Source: Jaminaea rosea (Eukaryota > Basidiomycota > Exobasidiomycetes > Microstromatales). Taken from it: a stretch of DNA of 64,000 nt. The translations under genes were made by a program, and so were the position numbers. This document shows, one piece after another, positions 1 through 9,236 of the stretch. The DNA is taken from positions 1,073,496-1,137,495 of the forward strand of contig NW_020289975.1 of the NCBI RefSeq assembly GCF_003144245.1. Direction: 5' to 3'. The notes beneath the pieces are model-generated. The model did not search any database. It was not told the DNA's origin and saw only the letters and a program-made list of their open reading frames with translations. Position 1 is the stretch's first letter. Every line of letters begins with the position of its first letter.

Positions 1-91
1 CCTCTCGTAGGATCTGCTCCGCCGAGATCTGGATAGGCGCCGGCGCACGGTTCTTGATGCGGGGCGCTGACGACCGTGAAGAGGACGCCAT
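1..91 (-). CDS. CLF1: Pre-mRNA splicing factor CLF1 / crooked-neck (N-terminus only)
   Basis: The reverse strand opens with an ATG at 91 and stays open to the window edge. The peptide includes RIKNRAPAPIQISAEQILRE, which matches the conserved N-terminal signature of the Clf1/Syf3/Crooked-neck family, a HAT-repeat scaffold of the Prp19-associated spliceosome complex. Only about 30 residues are visible, so the HAT repeats lie outside the window. The gene is divergent from the copper-fist gene, with about 320 bp between the two start codons. The family match rests on this short motif alone, but the motif is distinctive. Confidence 0.75.
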   Translation of the reverse strand, partial: MASSSRSSAPRIKNRAPAPIQISAEQILRE

Positions 92-411
92 GGCGACAGG
101 CCAGACGAGGATGAGTTGGTTGATGGGATCCGAAGTGTGGATGAATGCCGCTTTACCCAGTCTTGTCCCGCTCGACAGGCACCTCTCTCCGTCGCGACGG
201 ATTCGTGGGCGGAACGGAATACAGCTGCTCTCTCGACTGAGACCCATGTCCCTCTATGTGCTCAGTCCGCTGCTCTTCTCCACCATGCAGCTCGACTGCT
301 CGACTGCTCGACGCTAGTGGACTGTAACTCTCGCTCAAAGTCGCGCTCGCATGTTGCTGTCTTTGCCTCGTCATCATCGCCATTGATCATCCCCTTCATT
401 CGCCGCCCGCC
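92..411. promoter_or_regulatory. Divergent intergenic region CLF1 / copper-fist gene
   Basis: This stretch of about 320 bp lies between two divergent starts and should hold both promoters. It has short pyrimidine-rich runs before the ATG at 412 and a small repeated motif near 290-312 (ctcgactgctcgactgctcg). I see no clear TATA box and no RNA gene. Confidence 0.4.
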
Positions 412-1587
412 ATGCCAGTCGTCAATGGCGTCAAGATGGCCTGCGAGAACTGCATCCGCGGTCATCGCAGTGCCGTATGCCCACACACGTACCGACAACT
501 CTTCGAGGTCCGCTCAAGGGGTCGACCTAAAGGCTGTACCATCGACAAGTCGACTGGCAAGTGGACAAAGCCAACAGCAAAGCAGCCTCGCAAGTCGAGA
601 TGCTGCGGCGAGGACAAATGCAAATGCCTCGTGGTCGACGACGACGTCATCGAAAAGAGGGACTGTGATGCCTGCGGACCTGGCCTGGCCCAGAGACCCT
701 TGACCACGCCCGTAGACCTCGCAGCAGACGTGGCAGCCGCAGCTGCTGAGGCTCCCTCCCCAGCTCACTCCTTCTACGTAGAGTTTGACTGCACTTGTCA
801 AGGCGCATGCTCGTGCTTGGGATGCAATAAGCACGGCAAAAGTCAAGAGCCAGAGGCGCCTGCCAGCTGCTGCTCCTCGCGGTCAAAGGCAAAGTCGAAG
901 ACGCCACCCCAGCAGCCAGCGCGACCTGCAACAGAAGAGTGCTGTACCAGCTGTCTGCCTTGCGTCATTGCGCCATTCGACAGACCAGGCGCGATTCCTG
1001 CCGCATCCTCGTCGTCTGAGCCTGCACCTACGCCACCAATGGACCTCGCCACCTTCCACCGCACCCACATCGACGATCCTGAGCGACGCTCCTGGTTTCG
1101 AGCTCAGATGGAGCAAGAGGAAAGCAGTGGAAGCGGTAGCAGCAATGTCAGCGACAGTCTTCGATCCACCTCCGATGGCACTCTTGACCCTGTCAGACGA
1201 CCGCGTCCACCAGCGAACGCCGAGGTCCCGTGGGGCGAACGGCTTCCAGGTGAGCTGGACCATCAGTGGCAAAAACGCATGGGCTTCAACTACCTCACTC
1301 CGGATAGTGTGCGCATCTTTGACACTGCGCGCGAGTTTAGAGAAGAGAGGCAGCGGGAACGCGAGCAGGAGGAACAAGTCGAAGAGGAGGAGAAGATCGA
1401 ACGACAAAGTCAACAGCAGCAAGACCAGCAGCGGGCCAAGAGGGCCCAAGCTACCGTCGAAAGCCAAGCCCAGGATGAGGCAGAGTTGGATGAGCTGAGA
1501 CGCCAGGCCTTGTCTGGTAGACGCAAGAAGCCGAGGGTGGATGAGGGCCCTGCCGTAGCTGCACCGATGACGACATCGTCTTACTGA
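412..1587 (+). CDS. Copper-fist DNA-binding transcription factor
   Basis: The 391-residue protein starts with a copper-fist domain: C11, C14, C23 and H25 form the zinc module, and RGRP at 36-39 is the minor-groove motif. Copper-fist proteins (Ace1, Mac1, Cuf1, Grisea) sense copper and activate copper-uptake or detoxification genes. The second half of the usual domain is altered: the QCxxC that normally follows GRP is absent, and a CC-x4-CxC cluster at 64-72 comes later. A further cluster at C127, C129, C133, C135 and C138 resembles the CxC-x3-CxC-x2-C copper-sensing motifs of Mac1-type regulators. The C-terminus is acidic and Q/E-rich with a likely coiled coil. It reads as one exon. The target genes cannot be told from sequence. 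Confidence 0.85.
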   Translation: MPVVNGVKMACENCIRGHRSAVCPHTYRQLFEVRSRGRPKGCTIDKSTGKWTKPTAKQPRKSRCCGEDKCKCLVVDDDVIEKRDCDACGPGLAQRPLTTPVDLAADVAAAAAEAPSPAHSFYVEFDCTCQGACSCLGCNKHGKSQEPEAPASCCSSRSKAKSKTPPQQPARPATEECCTSCLPCVIAPFDRPGAIPAASSSSEPAPTPPMDLATFHRTHIDDPERRSWFRAQMEQEESSGSGSSNVSDSLRSTSDGTLDPVRRPRPPANAEVPWGERLPGELDHQWQKRMGFNYLTPDSVRIFDTAREFREERQREREQEEQVEEEEKIERQSQQQQDQQRAKRAQATVESQAQDEAELDELRRQALSGRRKKPRVDEGPAVAAPMTTSSY

Positions 1588-2550
1588 AAGTCGATCGCAT
1601 TGCGGCGAGAAGGGGAGACGCCGTTTGCACCATACCATCCTTGATACCCCATACATACTTCCAATGCCTCCGCATTCGCCGTCTTCCTACGGAGACACTC
1701 GAGACATCACGAGGGCAGCAATCTCGCGCTAGTCTTTTGCTATCGGTGAGTACTAAGACTAGCTGAGTTGGAAGAGGCAGCCACTAGTAGATGGCGCGTT
1801 GTACGATGATCAACACCGCTTCAGATGTCATCCTTGATCGTAAGAGGAGCGGAAGCTGCTCCCTTTGACGAGACGGTATAGGGCAAGATTCCCATTCTCG
1901 CGTCTTCCTCTACTCAGGCGGGCTGCCCCCTCCCCCCTTCGTCAGCCACACCATGTCGCTCGCCTTACGAAACTTTCACGTCCTCGCCTTCGATCGACCC
2001 GCACTCTTTTCGTCGCTGCGCCACTCTTCGCGAGGACGTCAGGATGAGATTGCGCCCATCGGACGAGCGCGAGAGGTGGAAGCGAGGTGATTCGATGCTG
2101 TGTGATGGTGCAGGCTCAGGAGGGTGGCGGCGCTGCGGGGTGGGGTGGATTGCAGGATGCGGACAGACTGACAACTACAATGAGATGGAGGAGGCAGCGG
2201 CTTAGGAGTGGGACGAGTTGCGAGCTGCTGCGTCGCTTGCTCGACCAATACTGACCGTTCCTTACCTCCTTCCATGTAGGTCTGAAGCTACTCGAGTCCT
2301 TCATTGGCGACGATGCCTGTCGCCCCGCAGGCCCTTAATGCTAATTCGTCTAGCCTCGCTGTCGTTGTCGAGAGCTCACCACCGACCAGAGGTTCTCCGA
2401 GTTCCGGCGTGATCACCGGCGTGAGCGGCCGGCTTTGTATCAGCGGCCCTAGATTGGCTCGACCGGAGACGTATACTCCGAACAATGCCACGTCGATGAG
2501 ATCCCTCGCGCCCTTGTCTTGTTGCACCCCTGCCCGCATCCATACGCACA
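1588..2550. other. Intergenic region, no gene seen
   Basis: About 960 bp lie between the copper-fist stop and the first secreted-protein gene. ORFs here (for example 2304-2690 on + and 2288-2596 on -) overlap each other on opposite strands and have no recognisable domain or signal peptide. It presumably holds the 3' UTR of the upstream gene and the promoter of the gene at 2551. Confidence 0.4.
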
Positions 2551-3137
2551 ATGTTGACTCCAAAGCTGACGCTCCTTGCTGCCGCCCTACTGGCAAATTG
2601 CTGCGGATTTTACGCGAAAGGAGCAGAGGCAGCGCCCATCACGTCGCGTGGGTAGTGCCATCGGCCCGAAGTCTCGATGAGCTCAACTAATCGTCACTCT
2701 TGTCTCACTTGCGCAGCTGGGGTCGCCCTTGGAGAGCTCTGCGGTAAACAAGGCGTCAGCTGCATTTTGTGAGATCAATGTCAACGCGGCATCGATTTCT
2801 GGAGCTTAACCCCTCCTTCTTTCCCCCGCACAGCGCCGGACCGGGTATCACAGTCACGGGTGAAGGCTTGATTGCCTCCTCGCCCACGCTGACAGGCGGG
2901 CATTGGTATCTCTCCAGCGACGATGGCTCGTACGGCAAAGCAGAGGGATGTGCAGACGCTTCAACCATCTTCTTTTCCCTGGGCAGACTGCTCAAGGTGT
3001 ACAAGGGGAATGCCACTGACAAGACGCACAACGCGAAGATTCAAGGGTGTTTCAGCACGAATCCGAGCCAGGTGTCTATCAAAGGAGACTTGAGCACCAG
3101 GCAGAGTGGAGCGGATCTGTACTTGTCGTGCGTGTAA
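2551..3137 (+). CDS. Small secreted cysteine-containing protein, tandem copy 1
   Basis: I join three exons: 2551-2647, 2717-2768 and 2834-3137 (97+52+304 nt), giving 150 residues with every intron GT-AG and the frame open. The N-terminus is a signal peptide (a hydrophobic LLAAALLANCCGFY core, likely cut near GAEA/AP). The mature part has five cysteines (in GELC, VSC, EGCAD, QGCFS and LYLSC) and no transmembrane segment. It is clearly related to the next gene: both carry C-x6-CI(F/L)AGP with an intron in the same codon, then GxWYL, a GC-x5-I-containing core, YKG, IQG-F-TN and a terminal ADLYLSC. I do not recognise the family. A small secreted pair in a fungus suggests an effector or cell-surface role, which is inference. 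A GTGTAAG overlaps the stop and could be a weak donor. Confidence 0.7.
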
Positions 3138-3395
3138 GGCCGTGACGTACCGAAGGAGACCTTCATGTTCACAGCGTGATTGGCATCCTTTCCCGTCATA
3201 TTCTTCGTCGATCCGTAAAGAAGCCATTATTGTCTCATAGCGACCATTTCCGCATGGCTGAGCAGCCCAGTGCTATGCCCTGCGCCCAACTGGTCGGCGG
3301 TCACGAGAACACGAGGTCCTCAGTCCCCGTTACGCCCTTGTGCCTCCCTTACCCCTTTCTTCGAGACCTTAGCACACCCTGAGCGACAAGTCGTA

Positions 3396-4088
3396 ATGCT
3401 CGCCCTTGTCTTCTCATTGTTCCTTGTCATCTTTTTCCCTTTCAGTGGCACGGCTGAAGCTATTGCCCGTCTCACAAGAGGCGCTGGCGAGATCCGTGGA
3501 TTGGGTGACGCCTGCGGCGAGAAAGGCAGACACTGCATCCTGTGAGCTCAGATTGTCTTTACTTCCTGGCAAAATGCTGCCTTACCATCGACCCCCTCAC
3601 TCTCACAGCGCTGGCCCGAACATTGTAGTTGAAGGCGGGGGCATCGAGCAATCCGCTCACACAGGCGCTGGCCGGTGGTACCTTATGGCTGACACTGGCG
3701 CTAAGGGCACGGCTACTGGCTGTGGAGGCTCGACCATCACTTGGTCCTTCTTTCATCATCTCTCGACATACAAGGGATTGGACACGGCCAAGACGCGTAA
3801 TGATCGGTGCGTGTCAGCACGCCACTGATGCTTGAGGAGAACTGATCATAGCTTAGTGTACGTCGCATCGTGCAGTATCCAAGGCTTCTTTAATACCAAC
3901 TCCGGCAATATGAAGATCAAGGGGGTCATAGACTCCACGGATCCTGAAGCGGATCTCTATCTCTCCTGCGTGAGTCGGAGACTCTGATGAGCCTTACTGT
4001 CCACTCGTCATCAACTGATCATGTCATTCGCCCTTCACTGACCACGCCACAGTACCCTCCGGTCAAGGATAACCTGGCCGTGGACTAA
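3396..4088 (+). CDS. Small secreted cysteine-containing protein, tandem copy 2
   Basis: Exons 3396-3541, 3609-3806, 3876-3969 and 4053-4088 (146+198+94+36 nt) give 157 residues. The signal peptide is MLALVFSLFLVIFFPF followed by SGTAEA. It aligns along its length with the gene at 2551: GDACGEKGRHCILAGP against GELCGKQGVSCIFAGP, with the intron in the same codon and phase. Four cysteines are shared; the fifth of copy 1 (QGCF) is QGFF here. There are two extra introns compared with copy 1. The last intron (3970-4053 region, donor GTGAGT) is inferred; without it the protein would end at 3987. The run ending in CTTTCAG inside the signal peptide could also be an acceptor of an unseen first exon, so the start is less sure than the core. 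Confidence 0.65.
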
Positions 4089-4555
4089 GTGGAGCCACCA
4101 CAAGCCTGCGATTGAAACGAGCAAGGTCTGATGCAGTTGAGCTGGGAGGAGTTGACCTCGTACGAATCCGTTGCGGTAGTCTCACGTGTCGCGTGTGCCA
4201 TGTGACCCTGTCGGAGAATGTAGCGATCCTCTCAACACCACTCGCGTGCACATACGCGCACGCCTGATCGCCGGTCTACTTCCAGCACGAAGGTAAAAGT
4301 CAAAAATCATCATGCATTGACGAAAGGTATACGGTATCGTGAAAGTCGAAGAAGCGAACTGAAGAGTTGAGAGAGTGAAGGGAAGCGAAGCGAGGATAGG
4401 TGTGACGCTACAAAGGAGTGTGTGGGCCGATGGCGGCGGGAAATTAGGAAGAAGAAGAAGAGGAATATCGATGAGCAGAGGGATTGAATGACCCCCAAAG
4501 TGGATACAGGGGTACAGACGCGACTACTCAAAGGTATGAGCAACGCGCAGAGGCC
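4089..4555. other. Intergenic region, convergent
   Basis: This is the 3' space between the secreted pair (+) and the Q-rich gene (-). It contains purine-rich simple sequence around 4440-4465 (gaagaagaagaagagg). I see no gene here. Confidence 0.4.
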
Positions 4556-7207
4556 TTACGTCTCGCCGCTCCACTCCACGTACCCTCCGGGCTGTCTGGC
4601 CAGTCTGGCAGGGACGGCCCCCCCGTACATTTGCGTGAGCAAATCAGGCTGCTGGACCTGCTGACCGAGCTGGCCATCCTGCATCTGATGCTGCTGCGCC
4701 AACTTCTGCAGTGCCAGATGTTGCTGATTGTTAAGCTGTTGCGTCGCATGTCCGTGAGCATGGCCATGCTGCGGCGTCATCGGTCCAGCAGTGGAGGCGA
4801 AGGAGAGGTCCCCAGCAGAGATGTCTTCGAGAGACTCGTCTGCTGTGGAGGAGCTAGTGAAGGGAAGGGTCATATGACGGGCGGGTGCGCTGTAGTAGGA
4901 CGGGAGAGGCTGCTGCTGCTGCTGAGCGAGTTGGCGAGGCTGATCGTGTTGGGGCTGTTGGGGCTGCTGCTGCTGCTGGGGGCCCCAAGGCATGTAGGCC
5001 GGGTCGAACGGATTGTTCCAAGATGTCATACCTGTGGGCACGCCAGTGAGCCCGAGAGCTGAACCATGTTGGTTCTCGCTGCTAGACTGCGGCTCGGCGA
5101 ACAGGGGGCTCTGCTGCTGTGCTTGTTGGTGATGCTGCTGCTGCACGTTGCTCTGCTGCTGCTCGTACCTCTCCATCGTATTCTCGTACCCCTCGCTACC
5201 ACTACTGAAGTGGAAGTTGTAATTAGGCACAGGCGACCCGCGCACAGACGAACTCGTCCTCCCGGCGCCGCTGCTTGGCTCCAACGCACCCAATCCGCGG
5301 CCAGCCGCTGCACCAGCACGAGCACCGACGGGGTATAGCGGAACATGGCTGCCCTGTGGCGCAGAGAGACTGCCTGGTTGATGCTGCTGAGAAAGGTACT
5401 GCAGACGCTGATTTGGAGGTGCAAAGCCTTGCTGTACAAAGTGGGGCGAGCTGCCTGCGCTACTGCCAAGGAAGGGAGAGTGCTCATTGCCCAGGTGCTG
5501 AGCGGCGTATTGCTGGTAGGTGGGTTGCTGCTGCTGTTGGAGCTGGTATTGTAGATTTCTGGTATGCGCGTGGCCGGAGGGCCCAGCCTGGGTGCTCAAG
5601 GGGGAGTAGCCGGGCATGCTGGCTTGATGTGACCACGCCTGGATCATGCGGTTGGGAGAGTCGACGAGCGACGAGGCTGTGACCATGCTGTTGTTGAGAG
5701 GCATGTCGCTGTGCGAGTGGCTCCTTTGAAGAGCGACAGCCTCAGGCATGGCGAGCGTCTTGCCGCTCGAAGCTCCCGCGCTGATGCTGAGTCGCTGCTT
5801 CTTCTCGACATTTGTAGAGCTGACGCTGCGCCCAAGAGTGCTGGGCCTGCGCTTCTTTGCTGCGGCTTTGCTGTTGCGCCCTGCAGGCTTGTCGTCGACC
5901 TCGGGAGAGTCCTCGCCGAGCGTGGCGAGCTTGCCGGCCTCATCGAGCCCTCCTCCAGGCTTCCAACCAGCCAGCGTAGAGACGCCGACTGTGATGGGTT
6001 CCGTGTCTGCTGTCTCAGCTCGGGCATCGGTGAGCCTTTCCTCTTCACGAGCGATGCGGTAGAGGTCCATGAGGAGGCTGACCTTGTCTGCGCGAATCAT
6101 GGCGACGACTTCGGCTGTCGCGAGCTGCAATCGAGCGACCTTGACCTTGGGGCTTCGCAGGATGGCGAGGAGCAATGCATGCCGTTCTGGCTTCATGAGA
6201 TGGTCAGGCTCCTTGTGGCGTACCCCTTCTGGCCACCAGTCGGGCTTCCCCTCTTCGCCCTTGTTGTAAGGGCAACGTGTCTGCTTCTTTGGCTCAATGA
6301 TCTTGATCCACGCCTTGGCTACCGTCTTGCACATTCCTTGCTGCATCTGGCCGAAGCGCAGCTCAAAGAAGGCGGTGCGAGCAGCACGATCGGCAAGGGT
6401 GACGGGCAGGAGCTTGGAAGGGTTGACGGTGGTAGAGCTAGGCGCACGCATAAGGGGCTTGCCGCCGTCTGAGTTGGGGAGCGGTGCTGACTTTGGTGCG
6501 CGCATGAAGTCGACGTCGTCCTTTTGTGTGTTGAGAAGCTGATGCGAGAACTGCTTGTTGGTTGTATTGATATCGATGGGGGCCAGTGCTTTGCGAGCCA
6601 AGCGAGTGGGCACCAAATCGGCCGATGTCGACTGCGAAGATCCTGGCCTGCCGGAGGGTGACATGGATGTAGGAGGAGCTGGTGAGACGGCAGCTGACGT
6701 CGAGCCAAAGACGTCGTCGTTGCAGGCAATGAGGGGAGTAGGAGCATTGCTCTTTACTTTTTTGGACCGTGGCGAGGCGCGGCCGCTGGCGGGCCCCTCG
6801 TGGTCGCTCAAATCCTCATCGCCATCGTCGTCGTCTCCCTCATCGCCATCCTCTCCGTCGTCGTCGTCGGCCTGTCCTGAAGTGTTTGTTGCCGCCTTGC
6901 CGCTACTAGCATCGAGACCCTTGCCCTTGATTGCATGGCAGTGGTTGCCGCGCTCGAGGACAAGCTTGACGCCCTCCTCGCGCATGCCACTCGTCTCGAA
7001 CCAATCGTCGATGCGAGGTTGGAAAGCGTCGCTCGCGTAGACCTCTGACTGGCCCGAGGCCGTCACCCACATGATGGCAAAGTGGGAGCCATTGATGTAG
7101 GCAGCTTTGCCTAGAGCGCGAAGGACTTGGTCCCTCTTGTTCTTGTAGTGACGGTGCTGTCGCGAGGGCGACGAGTACGGCTCAGTGCGAACCGGGATGC
7201 GCGGCAT
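4556..7207 (-). CDS. Large Q-rich nuclear-type protein with conserved N-terminal module
   Basis: This is a single 883-residue ORF. Residues 1-90 look folded: a basic stretch with KNKRDQVLRALGKAAY, then a hydrophobic FAIMWVTASGQSEVYASDAF segment. A basic helix followed by such a strand loosely recalls a MADS/SRF-type fold, but I do not claim membership. An acidic run (DDDDGEDGDEGDDDDGDED) follows near 115-135, then basic-rich patches, and the last 350 residues are rich in Q, S, P and G, with polyglutamine blocks such as QQQQQPQQPQ. That makeup suggests a transcriptional regulator. It is monocistronic, with a 1.3 kb upstream gap. Confidence 0.7.
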   Translation of the reverse strand: MPRIPVRTEPYSSPSRQHRHYKNKRDQVLRALGKAAYINGSHFAIMWVTASGQSEVYASDAFQPRIDDWFETSGMREEGVKLVLERGNHCHAIKGKGLDASSGKAATNTSGQADDDDGEDGDEGDDDDGDEDLSDHEGPASGRASPRSKKVKSNAPTPLIACNDDVFGSTSAAVSPAPPTSMSPSGRPGSSQSTSADLVPTRLARKALAPIDINTTNKQFSHQLLNTQKDDVDFMRAPKSAPLPNSDGGKPLMRAPSSTTVNPSKLLPVTLADRAARTAFFELRFGQMQQGMCKTVAKAWIKIIEPKKQTRCPYNKGEEGKPDWWPEGVRHKEPDHLMKPERHALLLAILRSPKVKVARLQLATAEVVAMIRADKVSLLMDLYRIAREEERLTDARAETADTEPITVGVSTLAGWKPGGGLDEAGKLATLGEDSPEVDDKPAGRNSKAAAKKRRPSTLGRSVSSTNVEKKQRLSISAGASSGKTLAMPEAVALQRSHSHSDMPLNNSMVTASSLVDSPNRMIQAWSHQASMPGYSPLSTQAGPSGHAHTRNLQYQLQQQQQPTYQQYAAQHLGNEHSPFLGSSAGSSPHFVQQGFAPPNQRLQYLSQQHQPGSLSAPQGSHVPLYPVGARAGAAAGRGLGALEPSSGAGRTSSSVRGSPVPNYNFHFSSGSEGYENTMERYEQQQSNVQQQHHQQAQQQSPLFAEPQSSSENQHGSALGLTGVPTGMTSWNNPFDPAYMPWGPQQQQQPQQPQHDQPRQLAQQQQQPLPSYYSAPARHMTLPFTSSSTADESLEDISAGDLSFASTAGPMTPQHGHAHGHATQQLNNQQHLALQKLAQQHQMQDGQLGQQVQQPDLLTQMYGGAVPARLARQPGGYVEWSGET

Positions 7208-8507
7208 GCCGGCGGCGTTGGTGGGGGATATGTGATTAGCGTGGGCCGATCGTGTTAGTGTGGGACAGGAAGAAGAGGGCCGTCAGTTGCGGTGTTGCGA
7301 GTGGGCGTTGCGGTATCAGTCGGTTGGAGTGCTAGCTGAGCGTGAAGCGTGGAGATGGCGTAGCAGGTGCGGCGGGCGTATGGTGGTGTATGCAAAAGAG
7401 TGTGGGGGAAAGCGAGGCGCTGGCGGTTGGGCGTTGTAGAGGTCGCCGTCGTCGCCTCTCTGGAGTGTCAGGTCACGAAGTGACGAGGGGAGAAGGGGGC
7501 AGGGGATGTCAAGCGGTGGAGCGAGTGAATGGAGTGGTTAGGAGGAAAGTGAGAAGGGCCAATTGACGACCAGGTAGCAGTCTCAATCTCATGTCTGACG
7601 CCAGAGCAGGCCAAGCAAGGCTCACGCCCAAGCTCAAGTGCAAGTGTCTCAAGCTCAGCTGCTCTCTCTTGCTTGCACACAGGCAGACTTTCGCTGCTGC
7701 TTCTGCCGTCGCCGCCTTGTCCAGGTGAGGTGAGCGAGTGTTGTTGTTTGCTCCCTTGGCGGCGGAGAAAGAGAGGGATGCGGCAAGTCGTGCGGCGTTC
7801 ATTCCAAGGCGTCAGCCAAGGGAGCGAGCGAGCAAGCCTGGCCTGCGCCCTGAAGAGCCTCACGACCAGTTCCGACTGGCATGCGCCTTGCGCCCATCGA
7901 ACGCTCAGGGCACGCACTCATGCACTTCTGTCGGTCCGTCGGTCCAAGAATCTCCTCTTCGCGTGGCTCTACCAAAGCAGATCCGGCTCATCATCAGCTA
8001 TCTTGAAATGCTGCTGCTACTCTCTACCTCTCACGAGAACAGCGCTGTGCTGTCGGCGACTGTCGTGATGTCCCCATCGGCTATTCCCTGCTCAGACCTC
8101 GACTTCGTGTGCCTGTGCAAGGGTCGTCCGCCGTCATGGGAGCCGGCGGCATCGTGAACCAGCTGCAGGCGCAGCCACCCCCCGTCCTCATCAGCCAGGG
8201 GTTCCAATGACAGCTTTCGGGGCAACGTCTTTGTCTCCCTTTTCAGCGTACTCAGGACCTGACGAATGCAGAGATCGCGAGACGGCTGTCCAAGTTGCGT
8301 TATTGAGCGGCCTTTCGATTTAATACTGAATATATAGATTGAGCCTCGCAGCTCAGGGTGGTCTCTTTCACCGCCATGCAGTAGTGCCTCCGGTAGCCTA
8401 GCTCGCTGCCTGTGTCCGCCTATGCTAACACAAGTCCTACAACAGATGGTACCATCTTTCCTCCTTCGACCTTTGGCATCAACGCCTTCGCCGACCCGCC
8501 GCCGCTA
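7208..8507. promoter_or_regulatory. Long upstream region of the Q-rich gene
   Basis: This 1.3 kb gap lies between the start of the Q-rich gene and the stop of SUS1, both on the minus strand. It is the longest gene-free stretch in the window. Several overlapping ORFs occur on both strands but none shows a domain, signal peptide or plausible splicing. It likely holds an extended promoter and 5' UTR. I see no tRNA or structured RNA. Confidence 0.35.
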
Positions 8508-9022
8508 TCACGCATCCTCGACATTGCGGTCGAGGAAGTCGCGAATCTTTTCGAGGAGCTGCGTCTGGACTTGCTTGGGAACCGATTCTGCGAGGAGAGG
8601 GTCATCGATCATCAGCAAGCTCAGTCAAATCATTGCCGTGGCAGCCCAGCGTAGCGTATGCTCACTCTGCCCCTTGGCCTGAACCGCGGCTACGAGATCG
8701 TCGAGATTGAGATTATCCATCGACTGAGCCTTCTGCGTGGCATAGTCTGCCATATCAGAGGACCATCTCGAGTCGAGGAGCAATTGCTCGAGTAGATTGG
8801 ACAGTCTGGCCGAGAATGGGAACAAGTGTGAGCTGTGCGCCAGTTGGTGTCGGTGATGGAGCGCCCTCGTCTGCTCACCGATGCCATTCGCCCGTGGTGA
8901 TGAGACGATGGTGGAGCGCCTGGTAGAGGTCGTCCTGTTAGTGTAGCGTGTTCGTGTCAGCCATCTCCGATTGCTGCTTGCCGATGCTCTATGGCCCACG
9001 CCGCGCTCACCGTATCGCTCAT
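8508..9022 (-). CDS. SUS1: SAGA DUB-module / TREX-2 mRNA export factor Sus1 (ENY2)
   Basis: Four exons on the minus strand (9022-9011, 8934-8879, 8805-8666, 8587-8508; 12+56+140+80 nt) give a 95-residue protein, the usual ENY2/Sus1 size. All introns are GT-AG (73-78 nt). The match to ENY2 runs end to end: LYQALHHRLITTGEWHRL, LLLDSRW, LNLDDLVAAVQAKGQ, then SVPKQVQTQLLEKIRDFL. Sus1 is a small helical protein shared by the SAGA deubiquitinase module and the TREX-2 complex at the nuclear pore, linking transcription to mRNA export. Exon 1 encodes only MSDT, so no long ORF marks the gene. It is divergent from BIR1. Confidence 0.9.
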
Positions 9023-9236
9023 CGATGCCAACGTCGTCGACCTGACTGAAAGGAGGTTGAACACGCTCGGATAGGACGGACAGAGGGCGGATCAAGGCAC
9101 AGGCCACGTGAAGTTGACGCCAAACGCGACTCCGCACACGGGCAAGCGGGAGGCGGCAAGGCGAGTGTTGGATGCGCATTTGCCTTTGTTTCCTCTCCGT
9201 CGTTCGCATCATCGCCTCTCAGAAAACGAAGTCGAT

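Noticed and set aside
2304-2690. 128-residue ORF before the first secreted gene
   Set aside because: It overlaps the true signal-peptide exon in another frame, has an opposing ORF on the other strand and no recognisable features.
3138-3240. A fourth exon for secreted copy 1 using the GTGTAAG donor at 3132
   Set aside because: It would need a 43-nt intron and gives a tail unlike copy 2; the TAA at 3135-3137 is simpler.
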